Positions 10,501-18,942 are shown, counted from the first letter of the stretch. The stretch is 64,000 nt of DNA from Kalymmatonema hyalinum WJT4-NPBG1 (GCA_019359075.1 JAHHIB010000005.1:62001-126000); one strand, 5' to 3'. Numbers and translations: made by a program. Notes: a model not told the origin generated them from the sequence alone.

Positions 10501-11466
10501 AAATTCGCCGACGAGCAACCTCATCATTTAAAATCGAAAATTCAAAAACCCAAATTCTTGGTTTCTGGTGATGCAGAGCGTTTGCAGCAAGTCATTTGGA
10601 ATCTCTTATCTAATGCCATCAAGTTTACACCCCAAGGTGGTCGAGTAGAAGTGCAGCTTAGGGTCGTCAAAGAAGGTGATAAGGAACAGAACGGACTGGC
10701 ATCCCCCTCATCCCACTCCCCACAATATGCCCAAATCTCGGTAAGCGACACGGGTATCGGTATTAGTTCCGATTTTCTGCCATACGTCTTTGACCGTTTT
10801 CGTCAAGCTGATAGTTCCAGCACAAGGGCACATGGTGGACTCGGACTGGGGTTAGCAATTGTGCGTCATTTAGTAGAACTGCATGGTGGTACCGTCCAGG
10901 TAGAAAGCCCAGGTAAAGGGCAAGGCGCTACGTTCACAGTCAAGTTAGCGCTCCTCAATCATGAAGATAAGAGGACAAGGGGACAAGCGGACAAGGAGAC
11001 AAGCCAATTGATTGCACAACCGCTTGCTGAGTTTGACTCCCAAACCTCAGATCCATATATTTCCCTTGAGGGCGTGCGGGTGTTGGTTGTAGACGATGAA
11101 GCTGATACCCGAGATTTTCTGGTCACTGTACTGCAACAGTGCCAAGCCGAAGTCAAGGCGGTGGGCTCGGTACAGGAAGCACTGGATACTATGACACAAT
11201 GGAAACCAGATGTTTTGGTAAGCGACATCGGGATGCCAGAGGAAGATGGTTATTCTTTGATCCGCAAAGTGCGTGCGATCGAACGTGCTGGAGACATCTC
11301 GTCACCACAGCAAGGCGGAAAGATTCCAGCAGCAGCATTAACAGCATATGCCAGACCAGAAGATAGAATGCGAGCCATTCAAGAAGGTTATCAGCTGCAT
11401 TTGCCTAAACCTGTTGAACCTGCTGAGTTAGCTACAGTCGTTGCTAGCCTGGTTGGACGTACTTAA
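7504..11466 (+). CDS. Hybrid sensor histidine kinase with membrane, PAS, GAF and receiver domains
   Basis: This 1320-residue sensor begins with a membrane module of about eight hydrophobic helices (residues 25-310). Three PAS-type domains follow (about 325-430, 440-555, 565-690), each ending in an ITERKQ-like linker, then a GAF domain (about 705-860). The HisKA domain has LSHELRSPLN with phospho-acceptor H885. The HATPase domain has N1037 (N box) and D1082 in DTGIGIS. A C-terminal receiver has D1197-D1198 and phospho-acceptor D1241. The order suggests membrane input, intracellular ligand sensing and an internal phosphorelay step. Two low-complexity insertions occur, near residues 985-1018 and 1155-1175; the second derives from a GGACAAG-type simple repeat. 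No cognate regulator is adjacent, although a LuxR gene lies 500 bp downstream. Confidence 0.93.
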   Translation: MLRVNRLRQQNSDQICSHSVVAQPASAITLFVGCLVLLGWWLDLEFIKNCFSLSIVSMKANAAVCFILSGVSLWLSQGAVGGENTPSSPSLLSRVCATTVLVIAALTLSQYVFGWNLGIDELLLRDSPNALMTSHPGRMGLNTAVNFLLIGRALELVGEPKTRRSYWYAQIFALIAALICLQAIIGYVYGVDILYGFPPYSTSMALHTALTFTALCVGVLWTHPNEGLMQIVTSETYGGLLARRLLLAAIAVPLVIGWLILQGLIAEFYEPAFAVSLLVVVLIVSFCVLIWESVAALERMGIQRDRVKEALKANEEKLNSFVDANVIGIIFGDIHGHIRKANDEFLRMIGYTPEELQAETISWIDITPPEYLPLDEERIAEAKEKGACTPYEKEYIRKDGSRIPILVGYSLVGEKREESVAFILDLSARKQAEQALRQSQERFRLALDNIPDVFAIYDAQRRLQFVNTAALQRVKKPKEEILGRTDEEIFPPEATQAYLPTLIKAQETRTLQTTEATITLPDYGTFTTEIKYLPLLDENGEIEQILAFTNDITERKQVEDTLRNQQKWLEDLLNLMPMPMLLIEPETAKVTFANVAADVVAGGKFPKAQSNEDYGTYYYSTDAAGNTIPVEQAPGMRVARGERIEGFELDWHTPVGVRSLLIFADTLPAMHGHPATCALVFQDITNLKKVEKALSLGYRRLQLLFDTANDLLSGKEPLALIDSFFRKLSEQMGLDIYINYLVDENSQGMRLKTYSGISEEVAKQIEWLEFGQEVCGTVPVERRQIAVENVQQSTDSKTALIRSFGITAYCCQPLIAQGRVLGTVSFGSRSRSKFTQNELGMMQAVCDQIAIAMERAGLIASLQQQTEQLREANRMKDEFLAILSHELRSPLNAILGWAQLLRSRRQLDPTKVAKALETIERNARAQTQLIEDLLDISRMIRGKLGLNVRTCDLVGIIDAALETVRLAAEAKEIDLNFYVLDHSLGNTDENAEFSHTQNLKFADEQPHHLKSKIQKPKFLVSGDAERLQQVIWNLLSNAIKFTPQGGRVEVQLRVVKEGDKEQNGLASPSSHSPQYAQISVSDTGIGISSDFLPYVFDRFRQADSSSTRAHGGLGLGLAIVRHLVELHGGTVQVESPGKGQGATFTVKLALLNHEDKRTRGQADKETSQLIAQPLAEFDSQTSDPYISLEGVRVLVVDDEADTRDFLVTVLQQCQAEVKAVGSVQEALDTMTQWKPDVLVSDIGMPEEDGYSLIRKVRAIERAGDISSPQQGGKIPAAALTAYARPEDRMRAIQEGYQLHLPKPVEPAELATVVASLVGRT

Positions 11467-11967
11467 CACTTCCACCGCGTTCATTGGGTGGGATTCTTGC
11501 TAAGCCCTATGCCTATGGCACGGCTGCGCGAACACGGGATGACCCAAACAACCGGACGAATCGAGATGCATAGTATCGCTGCACAGAGCGTATAACAATC
11601 AGCTTTCACGCTTGAGAAGCACTTTGTAAACAATTCAAAATTCACGCCTCACAAACTCATCAGTGCTAAGCATCCTGTTTATTTAGTGGATGCATTTATA
11701 AAAATTTCCGTATACAGAAATTAATTAATCCTTGCAAAAATTGCATCCGAAATAGAGCACTCAAGAACTGTATTTACAATCAACTTGTCAACAAGGCTAT
11801 AAAAACTTTTGAAAGTTTCCTATGATAGTGTGGCACGTCACAAATGGCACACTCATCTGCATCTTCATGTGTCATTCATCTACAATTTTAAGACGATTCA
11901 AGGTGCATCTGTTCAACTCAAATAAAATTATTAAATCAATAATGTTGTCAAAATTGAAGCATCTCCC
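11467..11967. other. Intergenic region, likely promoter of the LuxR-type gene
   Basis: No open frame worth calling. The segment is AT-rich from about 11,690 onward, with several TATAAAA-like and TATGAT-like hexamers (around 11,800-11,830), but no convincing -35/-10 pair was found. Its length implies that the following regulator is transcribed on its own. Confidence 0.4.
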
Positions 11968-12576
11968 ATGAGCATAACAAAAGTATCGGCAAAAACACCA
12001 GTTAAACCACAACAGCTAAATACCATTGAGTTGCATAATTCGCAGCAAGCTTATTTTTTGCAAGAAGTGATTGAAGGCTTACAAGACGGTATCTTACTCT
12101 TAAACGAGACGGGCGAGCTCATTTATACCAATACATCTGCTTATCGTATTCTTTCTCAACTCAATCAAGACAGTTCCAACTCCAATTTTATCCCACCTGC
12201 TATCTGGCGTCTTTGCAAAACATTACTAGACCGTAGCCTTTACCCGAATAAAATCATAATTCTATCTAATGAAATTGTAGTAGATAGGTCAAAAATTTTT
12301 CGTGTTAGGGCGAGATGGCTGAGCTTAGATCGATTTAACCGCTCTTGTCTATTAGTAATAATTGAAAATAAATGTGAATCTTTAAAAAATGTTGCACTAG
12401 CTGAAGTTAGAAAATACGAATTGACACCGCGAGAAGCTGAAATTTGGTATCTTTATCGAGCAAAACACAGCTACAAAGAAATTGCTGCTCAGCTTTACAT
12501 TACTGTAAATACAGTGAAAAAGCACATGAAAAATATTCACGCAAAGCGACAAGCATTTTTAGATTGTGAGAATTAA
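11968..12576 (+). CDS. PAS-like sensor with LuxR-type DNA-binding domain
   Basis: The 202-residue protein has an N-terminal PAS-like half (about residues 30-130; FLQEVIEGLQDGILLLNE, then ELIYTNTSAYRIL). The C-terminal LuxR/GerE helix-turn-helix (about 140-195) reads LTPREAEIWYLY, YKEIAAQLYI and NTVKKHMKNIHAK. There is no receiver domain or phospho-acceptor aspartate, so any signal should enter through the PAS fold. It is probably a cytoplasmic transcription regulator. The upstream hybrid kinase ends in its own receiver, so a phosphotransfer link is not implied. It ends with a short unconserved tail. Confidence 0.85.
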   Translation: MSITKVSAKTPVKPQQLNTIELHNSQQAYFLQEVIEGLQDGILLLNETGELIYTNTSAYRILSQLNQDSSNSNFIPPAIWRLCKTLLDRSLYPNKIIILSNEIVVDRSKIFRVRARWLSLDRFNRSCLLVIIENKCESLKNVALAEVRKYELTPREAEIWYLYRAKHSYKEIAAQLYITVNTVKKHMKNIHAKRQAFLDCEN

Positions 12577-12675
12577 GAGTTGATTTATAAACTAAATCTT
12601 AAGTAGGGGAGGCAAAAAGCGAGGACACTGCGTTGCGGTGTAGCAAGTGTCCGGGCGTGGATGTTCCTCCCCACC

Positions 12676-12710
12676 GAACTCAGAGCGGCGGAAGCCGCCG
12701 CTCTGAGTTC
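12676..12710. repeat. Perfect 16-bp-stem GC-rich hairpin in intergenic DNA
   Basis: GAACTCAGAGCGGCGG and its exact reverse complement are separated by only AAG. The hairpin lies 100 bp after the LuxR gene and is followed by a pyrimidine stretch without a clean T-run, so it is a poor classical terminator. It looks like a dispersed palindromic repeat. The rest of 12577-13092 holds no gene that I can support. Confidence 0.7.
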
Positions 12711-13092
12711 TCGCTTTATTGCCGTTGCGTTATGGCTTTAGCAAGGACACACCATGTTATTAGGACTTATAACAAAGAACTGCTATTCATCCAAGAGTAC
12801 CCTTGGGGGTACTTTCTGGCTATATGAAAATCATTTATTGTGTAATTACTACAGAAACGGGATATTTGGTAGTCATACCAAGTTTAAATTTCAAATGTCA
12901 TTCTGAACGAAGCAAAGATGCCTAGTTCTTGCTGCTTGCCAAAGGGTATTTGCAAGAGACTATGTTTTTCTACGTTACGTTCAGCGTGACATTTTTATGT
13001 ATATAGATACACGCACTTTAGTATTTAAAAAATAGGAATTTACTGCAACTAAACAAAAAGCAAGTCGTCAATTAAAAAAAATACATCATATC

Positions 13093-13812
13093 ATGCAGCA
13101 GCTTAAGCAAAGAAATACAGAGACTGGATTTCAAAATCATGTTAAAATGACTACTCTTAAGCTGACGGTTGAAAACTTGACCCCGCCAAAAGAACTATGT
13201 ATAAGCCATTTTTGGTTTGGTTTGCATGATGGTAATTTTGATACTTTACATTTAGAAGATCCTACGAGACAAGCTATCAAACGAACGGCTGAAGATGGCA
13301 ATCTTATGAATCTAACTCAAGAATTTACAACCAGTGGTTCTGGTATTTTTCAAGGAATCATTGTTGGTCTATTTCGACCATTGGCTAATACCAGTGCGGC
13401 TAATACTGTATCATTTACCTTCTCCATTAATACTGAAATAAAACGTCAAATTTACTTCAGCTACAAGGCAGTGATTATTGGGAATGATACTTTTGTTGCT
13501 AATCAAGACAAACTTGCTCATCAAATTTTTGACACAGAAGGTAACTTCATTGGTGCTGATTTCATTGTGTTCAGTTCTGAAGTGATTGGTGGAGGTGTTG
13601 ACGTGAATGATCAATTATCAGCCAATCAAGTAGGAGTTTTCTTCTCAGAAAGATTCAGTACTTACGCAGGCGCTGCTAAAGACACATTTATACATAAGCA
13701 TATTGGTTATCATTGTATGTTTGCTCATCGCGATGTTACAGTTCCAAACTATCAGATAACTCGTATCAAAATTGAAACGGTGTCTGTACCACCGCAAGAC
13801 GGAGTTTTGTAA
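13093..13812 (+). CDS. Spondin-domain protein
   Basis: The 239-residue protein matches the bacterial spondin_N-like family: LKLTVENLTPP, then FWFGLHDGNFDTL, FTFSINTE, a long YFSYKAVIIGNDTFVAN, LAHQIFDTEGNFIGADF and VNDQLSANQVGVFF. Bacterial members are usually exported, but this one shows no signal peptide at either candidate start. Homology begins at the in-frame ATG at 13147 (MTTLKLTVENL); the ATG at 13093 adds 18 unconserved residues and neither has a good ribosome binding site. The precise role is unknown. Long non-coding stretches flank the gene. Confidence 0.75.
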   Translation: MQQLKQRNTETGFQNHVKMTTLKLTVENLTPPKELCISHFWFGLHDGNFDTLHLEDPTRQAIKRTAEDGNLMNLTQEFTTSGSGIFQGIIVGLFRPLANTSAANTVSFTFSINTEIKRQIYFSYKAVIIGNDTFVANQDKLAHQIFDTEGNFIGADFIVFSSEVIGGGVDVNDQLSANQVGVFFSERFSTYAGAAKDTFIHKHIGYHCMFAHRDVTVPNYQITRIKIETVSVPPQDGVL

Positions 13813-14048
13813 GCTAAAGGCGTATTCTTGGTACGGAAATATTGTATGCTAAATTTAATACTTAAGATTGCGATTCTTAAGAGGCTTTCCCCGCAATAAT
13901 TAGGTTGGTACAAATAAAGTTCACTCGTTAAGACTGTCATTAGTCTAGAGCGCGGCTTCCAGGCGTTTTTATAAATCTTTATATAGCTCAATTTCTTTCC
14001 GCCTGTCTACTTACTTACGTGACTATGTATTGCGTCACTGTGTGCTGC

Positions 14049-14177
14049 TATAGCAGTCCTATTTGATTTATGAAAATTATCAACCGCCTTAGCGTAGCGT
14101 GTCCGCAGGACATAGACGCCAAGGACGCCAAGAAAAGAGAGAATAGAGAATTTCACGAATCATTTAGGATTGCTATA
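14049..14177. mobile_element. MITE-like element, family 1, copy b
   Basis: Terminal inverted repeats are TATAGCAGTCCTATTTGAT at the left and the inverse of TATAGCAATCCTAAATGAT at the right. The 129-bp interior includes AACCGCCTTAG and a GACGCCAAGAAAAGAG segment shared with the copy at 1331-1428. It differs by an internal 30-bp palindromic stretch (GCGTGTCCGCAGGACA). No coding capacity. The remaining non-coding DNA between 13813 and 14391 shows nothing else recognisable. Confidence 0.75.
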
Positions 14178-14391
14178 CACAGTAACGCAATACATACTGT
14201 TTGCGTCTATACTAAATAATGACTCATTCACAATCAACTCCTAAATATATTTAGGATCATTCATGGTTCAACCGCTCATTGAGTTATTTAAGTTTCAATT
14301 TCTTACATCTTCTCCTTTCAGGTTTTAACCAGTTTCATCAATTTTACCTTGGAAAAGATTTCATCTTTTTTTTCTATTCTACCAATAGAAA

Positions 14392-14862
14392 TTAAGGATT
14401 TTTTTGTAGGCGAAGTAGTAGGTTGTACATCTGTCTTTTTAAATCTTCGTTACTTTGTACCTGTGTAGTAATCGTGTTGTATCTGTCAATGGTGAGACCA
14501 TTCTCTTCAACTACTTTTTGATAGCTTTGGCAGTAATTCACAGCAATATCTCTCGCCTTGCCAGGAAGACCACCTAAGCTGTTCTTATCGTTACAAACAA
14601 TCTTAGGAACTTCACCGTTACCAATAATTTTTTTTATTTCATCAAAGGCTTGTTGACGCCGTGGCTCCATTGTTAACATAGCTTTAGCGTAACTTCTAAG
14701 TTCATTAGGGTTAACTGATTGTGGAGCTTGAGCATCGGCTTTTGAACTCAAAACTAAAGCACTAGAAAGCAAACTTGCCGTCGCAATAACGCCCACGAAC
14801 AAAGATTGGGAAAGTATCCGAACTAGACTAAGTCGGAAAAAGCGATGGTAATATCTTCTCAT
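14392..14862 (-). CDS. DUF4168-type exported protein
   Basis: The 156-residue protein has a basic N-terminus and a long hydrophobic export signal (about residues 14-45, ending KADAQA). A compact helical domain follows: ELRSYAKAMLTMEPRRQQAFDEIKKI early and GLTIDRYNTITTQVQSNEDL late. This is the DUF4168 pattern, common in cyanobacteria. Two cysteines (in VPKIVCNDKN and AVNYCQSYQKV) could form a periplasmic disulfide. The function of the family is unknown. It is probably monocistronic; holA upstream is separated by about 100 bases. Confidence 0.8.
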   Translation of the reverse strand: MRRYYHRFFRLSLVRILSQSLFVGVIATASLLSSALVLSSKADAQAPQSVNPNELRSYAKAMLTMEPRRQQAFDEIKKIIGNGEVPKIVCNDKNSLGGLPGKARDIAVNYCQSYQKVVEENGLTIDRYNTITTQVQSNEDLKRQMYNLLLRLQKNP

Positions 14863-14968
14863 TTGCTTTATGAAACAACTACAGTCGGGATATGTTAATC
14901 ACTGTGAATTATTTTAGGAGTGAGAAGTTCCAGAAAACGGTCAAACAATCAAATGTTTGTTTCTGTTG

Positions 14969-15955
14969 TCAAGTTCCTCGACATACTTGACAAAGCTCTA
15001 TAACTTTAGTTTGTAGTGCTGACATCTCTGAAGCTCCTTGTTTAAGACTAACTTCCAAATCTAACAATATAGGTAAACTGGCAATAAGTTGCTGCACAGA
15101 AACAGATTGGATTTCTTTTTGTAAATAGTAAATGCGATTGGGGTTGCCTATCTCCGCAGCTTTGGCAATAACTTGTGAATTGCGCTCACCATTTTCTATC
15201 ATCAGCTTGACCCACAACCAAGTGCGAAATTGACCAATGAGCGTAGCAACTATTCGCAAAGGAGGCTCACAAGCATTGATGATGTCGGTCAATATCGCTA
15301 AAGCTCTAGCTGTGTCGCCTGTTCTGATTGCTGCTGCTAATTGTAGGCTATTTTGAGTTGTATTTTGAACTAACTGAGCGACAGCGTCTGTATCTAAAGC
15401 CTGATTGCTACCTTGAGCATAAAGCCGTAATTTCTCTAACTCGTTGTGCAGAAGGCGTGTATCATTGCCTACACTTTCTGCCAACATCTCTACACTTGAG
15501 TGAGTCAGCTTCACTCCTACTGTTTGAGCAGCTTGAGTGACAGACTGCACCAATAGTTCAGTCTTCCAAGGCGGGATTAAAGGAAATTCTCGGAATTGGG
15601 CAAATTTTTTCAAAATTTTGGTAGATTTGAGGCGTTCGTCTGGTTTGTGACTACTAGTGAGCAACAAAAATGAATTTTCCGGGATGACGCTCAGAGTTCT
15701 TACCAATTCAGATAGCACATTGTCTGAACATTGCTGGCAAAGGGTAGTATTTGCAAGCCATACCAAGCGTCCACCGGCTCCAAAAGGTGGTGTCATCACT
15801 TGATTTAATGCTTGGATGGGCGCATCAGGCTGATCGTTTGGGAGTACTGTGTAGTTAAAACTTGTCCATAAAGGATCTAGGACGCGATCGCGCACAAGTG
15901 CAACCGCCTTTTCTATAGCAAAATCATCCTCACCCCAGTAAAAGTAGACAACCAT
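14969..15955 (-). CDS. holA: DNA polymerase III delta subunit (clamp-loader wrench)
   Basis: Delta opens the beta sliding clamp within the clamp-loader complex. The protein begins YFYWGEDDFAIEKAVALV, typical of the family's AAA+-like domain I, and contains FLLLTSSHKPDERLKSTKI and the domain III segment ILTDIINACEPPLRIVATL. About 328 residues is normal. The ATG at 15955 (MVVYFYWG) fits homologues; the upstream ATG at 15967 adds only MRFP. Delta lacks ATPase motifs, as expected. Its partner delta-prime (holB) lies 29 kb away in this window. Confidence 0.92.
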   Translation of the reverse strand: MVVYFYWGEDDFAIEKAVALVRDRVLDPLWTSFNYTVLPNDQPDAPIQALNQVMTPPFGAGGRLVWLANTTLCQQCSDNVLSELVRTLSVIPENSFLLLTSSHKPDERLKSTKILKKFAQFREFPLIPPWKTELLVQSVTQAAQTVGVKLTHSSVEMLAESVGNDTRLLHNELEKLRLYAQGSNQALDTDAVAQLVQNTTQNSLQLAAAIRTGDTARALAILTDIINACEPPLRIVATLIGQFRTWLWVKLMIENGERNSQVIAKAAEIGNPNRIYYLQKEIQSVSVQQLIASLPILLDLEVSLKQGASEMSALQTKVIELCQVCRGT

Positions 15956-16164
15956 AGGAAACCTCACTCTAACTAGAATTGACTATTAACAATCGCTATC
16001 GCCCAAACCTAGAGATTGTCATGCATATTTCCTCATCCCCCTCATCCTCCTCATCCCCCTCATCACCCTACCACCTCAAAAAAGCTAAATAGTTTTTAAA
16101 TCGCTTATTTAATGGGAGTGGTTTTGCCTACAATCAATAAGCGTGGAGTTCGAGGATATGAAGG

Positions 16165-16989
16165 TTGGACGACAAATATCAAACTTACTTAAATCGTTTA
16201 GCGCGGATGACGCTACCAGAAGCGTGTAGAACTCAGGTCCAGCATATCCAGGAATCTTCTAAATTTCAGCCTAATCCCGAGGGAGCAAGGCAAGCAGAAC
16301 CTTTTCCTGGCTATACGGTGATTACCCCACCTTGGGAAGAAGAAACAGACAACTCTACTTTCTACGCACGCTTACAGGATTACCAACAGGAACTTTTACA
16401 GCTCGGTGTAAATTCTGATTGGATTGTGCTTGTACCTCCTGCTAGCTTTCATTTGACTTTGGCGGACTTGATTTGGGATAGTGCTTACCATGATGCTTGC
16501 GAAAAGAACCCACAATTTGAAGAACAGCTACGCTCTTGCGTTGCGCAAATCTTTGAGCAGTATCAACAATCAACGCAGCAGCAAACTCATCCGATTCGCT
16601 GGCTTCTTCAGGGACTCGTAGTGATGCCAAGAGCTGTAGGCGTTTGTTTGGTACCTGAGGATGAAGCCTGTTACGAGCAAATTGTAAAAGTGCGTCGCGC
16701 AATTTATCAAAATTCCAACTTAATGGCATTGGGAATTGAACAACATTATCATTTCACAGCACATGTGACATTGGGCTATTTTGGGGAAATTTCACCTAGT
16801 CTAGACCGCGATCGCCTTGCTACCATGTTTTCTGAGTTGAATCAGAAATGGACAGAGAATTCCCCACAATTGACCATACATCGTGCCGAACTCCGGAAGT
16901 TTGACGACATGACGCGCTATTATCGCCAACCAGACTGGCCCAGTTTAGATTTTTTGAAAAATTTTGATCAGCAAGGTAAGCCGTTGTAG
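16165..16989 (+). CDS. DUF1868 / 2H phosphoesterase-like protein
   Basis: The 274-residue protein has two H-x-T/S-type motifs characteristic of 2H phosphoesterases: SFHLTLADLI (about residue 95) and FTAHVTLGYFG (about residue 200). These enzymes hydrolyse 2',3'-cyclic or related phosphodiesters; the substrate here is unknown. The start is a TTG at 16165 (MDDKYQTYLNRLARM). An in-frame TGA lies two codons upstream, no ATG precedes the conserved region, and AAGG-like sequence lies just before it. An out-of-frame ATG seven bases upstream could compete for ribosomes. It is divergent from holA. Confidence 0.8.
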   Translation: MDDKYQTYLNRLARMTLPEACRTQVQHIQESSKFQPNPEGARQAEPFPGYTVITPPWEEETDNSTFYARLQDYQQELLQLGVNSDWIVLVPPASFHLTLADLIWDSAYHDACEKNPQFEEQLRSCVAQIFEQYQQSTQQQTHPIRWLLQGLVVMPRAVGVCLVPEDEACYEQIVKVRRAIYQNSNLMALGIEQHYHFTAHVTLGYFGEISPSLDRDRLATMFSELNQKWTENSPQLTIHRAELRKFDDMTRYYRQPDWPSLDFLKNFDQQGKPL

Positions 16990-17255
16990 GTGCTGGTTGG
17001 ATTTCCTCTGGGGGATGGGGAACTTCCCCGTCCCCACTTCGGGGGGATTAGGAGCAGTGGGGAGAAACAGAATAGACTTCTTGCATTCATTCCAAAAAAA
17101 TGAATAATTAACCGCAGATGTAGACGCCCTCCAAGCGGCTTAAGGCAGGGTACGCACCCTCGACGCAGATGAAACTCACATTCCGCAAGAGGTCTAATCA
17201 TAACTCATGTACAGACGCGCCATCCGAGAGTTCTACAACTCCTCACTGCTGTGTT

Positions 17256-17750
17256 TCAACTTTTCACTTCTAAATTTTGCTCTCTTTTTTGTACCATTAC
17301 CCACCCAACGACAACAAGAAGCGCACCGACGGCAAGAAATCCCAAATCCCAAGCTAACTGATGCGGTCCTGGTTTTACATGATGGATGCCAAGAATATGA
17401 TGGTCAATCACTCCTTCAACCAAGTTGAACAAACCAGCACCCATCAGTATTGACCCAAAGTAGATGTTGGATGACCAAGGAACATCTTCACGCGCTCCAG
17501 CCCGCCACAGCAACACCACTCCAATCACAGTCATTATCCAATCAAAGGCGTGAAATAAGCCGTCCCAAACTGTATTGACATCTATATTAGAAATTGTGGT
17601 CATAGGTCGAACATTGCTCAACATATGGTGCCACTGAAGAATCTGATGCAGTACGATGCCATCAAAGAACCCACCAAGACCCACACCAAGGAAAATTCCA
17701 GCAACAATCAACGGGGCACGTTGGTTGCTCTTTTCACTCTTCGCCTCCAT
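17256..17750 (-). CDS. DUF2243 four-helix membrane protein
   Basis: The protein has four hydrophobic helices: LIVAGIFLGVGLGGFFDGIV, a DWIMTVIGVVLLW segment, IYFGSILMGAGLFNLVEGV and LGFLAVGALLVVVGWVM. Histidine-rich membrane-edge motifs (VLHQILQWHHM, VIDHHILGIHHV) mark DUF2243. The histidine placement suggests metal or heme binding, but no role is established. I chose the ATG at 17750 because GAGAGG lies six bases upstream; an ATG three bases earlier and a GTG at 17768 are alternatives. The stretch between 16990 and 17255 has no gene. Confidence 0.85.
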   Translation of the reverse strand: MEAKSEKSNQRAPLIVAGIFLGVGLGGFFDGIVLHQILQWHHMLSNVRPMTTISNIDVNTVWDGLFHAFDWIMTVIGVVLLWRAGAREDVPWSSNIYFGSILMGAGLFNLVEGVIDHHILGIHHVKPGPHQLAWDLGFLAVGALLVVVGWVMVQKREQNLEVKS

Positions 17751-17909
17751 CATCAACCTCTCAAACACACTTTTCTATCACCATAGAACTCTATTTTGAA
17801 AGCAATCTTCTGCCTTTAGACAAGTACTGTGGTGGAATTCAAAGCAAACCACTTCTTGCTAGTATCTACGGTGATGATAGATATTGAAGTATAAAACAAC
17901 AATTTTCAA

Positions 17910-18380
17910 ATGACTATTTACTTTTACAAGGTTTGGCAGCCTTATGGCTGTTTTTCCAATTTTTCTCCTCATGGAATCATTATGCAGGACATCTATTGGT
18001 CAACAGTTGAGCATTATTATCAAGCTCAAAAGTTTGTTGGAACTTCAGATGCGGTCATTATACCTCTGATCCATAATGCTGAGACACCAGAACTCGCTGC
18101 CGCACTAGGACGCGACCCCACGCACCAAATTCGTCTGGACTGGGAGGAGGTCAAAACTCAAGTGATGCGAAAAGCTGTACTCAAAAAGTTTCTTACGCAT
18201 ACCGATATTAGAGAAATCCTTTTAACCACGGGCGACAACCTGATTGTAGAAAACTCGCCAACCGATTATTTCTGGGGTTGCGGTGCAGAGAAAACGGGTC
18301 ACAATCATCTCGGTAAAGTCCTTATGAGTGTGCGCGAAGAAATCCGCAAGTTACCATCTTTGTCAGTCATTTTTGATTAA
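17910..18380 (+). CDS. NADAR family protein (ADP-ribose-derivative N-glycosidase fold)
   Basis: The 156-residue protein matches NADAR (YbiA-like) proteins: YGCFSNFSPHGI, then WSTVEHYYQAQKF, LRRD-like AALGRDPTHQIRLDW, VMRKAVLKKF, and the C-terminal DYFWGCGAEKTGHNHLGKVL. The family acts on ADP-ribosylated or riboflavin-pathway glycosidic compounds; some members remove ADP-ribose from guanine in DNA as part of toxin-antitoxin pairs. No partner ADP-ribosyltransferase is adjacent, so a housekeeping repair-type role is more likely. It is divergent from the DUF2243 gene. Confidence 0.9.
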   Translation: MTIYFYKVWQPYGCFSNFSPHGIIMQDIYWSTVEHYYQAQKFVGTSDAVIIPLIHNAETPELAAALGRDPTHQIRLDWEEVKTQVMRKAVLKKFLTHTDIREILLTTGDNLIVENSPTDYFWGCGAEKTGHNHLGKVLMSVREEIRKLPSLSVIFD

Positions 18381-18496
18381 TTTACCCATCGTCTGCCTAT
18401 ATTTTCACAAGAAATTAGGTGATTTCATCCAAATGGGGGATGATAATTTCCCCCCAGACACTTGGTAGCTGCACCATTGCTAAATCTAAAAGTCCA

Positions 18497-18913
18497 TTAA
18501 ATATTCGGCAAACTCTTAGATTTTTTTATTTGAATTTCTTGATTTGGAAACAAATTCATTCCCGACGTCATTTTAAATATGTAGAGCGAACCAAGCAAAA
18601 AAGTTATTAGCACCAACCCCGATATTGTCAGGAAAATGCTGTTTACAGGTTGGGAAATTGCAGCTTGTAGACGCTTTTTTGATCGCTTTTCCTTGCCTAG
18701 CAACAAAACTATATAAAAGCCTTTAAAAAATGGCATCGAAAGCTTAATATCCACAGCATGACGTTTGCTAATGCGGTCCTTAAAGACCTGTTTGAGCGCA
18801 GCTAATTGAGTATCGGTAAAAGTCGTTGCTGTTTTAGGAGGAATGCGGGCGAAAAACTGTTGTACAAAAGGGTCAGTTTTAGAAGAATCTTTGGTGAAAC
18901 GGTTTTGAGGCAT
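18497..18913 (-). CDS. Membrane-anchored hypothetical, tandem paralogue B
   Basis: The 138-residue protein shares an N-terminal domain with its upstream neighbour: FARIPPKTATTFTDTQLAALK versus the neighbour's FAKVPPEITDTFTEEQLEAI. Both then have RH-x-x-D-x-x-x-S-(M/L)-P, followed by a Y-(I/L)-V-L-L motif, KRSKKRL (RRSKQRL in the neighbour) and one transmembrane helix (about residues 93-114). The C-terminus after the helix is short and basic. Only 29 bases separate the two, so they are probably co-transcribed. The function is unknown. Confidence 0.65.
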   Translation of the reverse strand: MPQNRFTKDSSKTDPFVQQFFARIPPKTATTFTDTQLAALKQVFKDRISKRHAVDIKLSMPFFKGFYIVLLLGKEKRSKKRLQAAISQPVNSIFLTISGLVLITFLLGSLYIFKMTSGMNLFPNQEIQIKKSKSLPNI

Positions 18914-18942
18914 ATTGTTTTTCGTGTCACTACGAGTACGCT

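Noticed and set aside
12633-12827. 64-codon frame spanning the GC-rich hairpin
   Set aside because: Runs through a palindromic repeat, which produces the apparent coding.
17910-18380. NADAR gene as the antitoxin of a DNA ADP-ribosylation toxin pair
   Set aside because: No adjacent ADP-ribosyltransferase (DarT-like) gene on either side.
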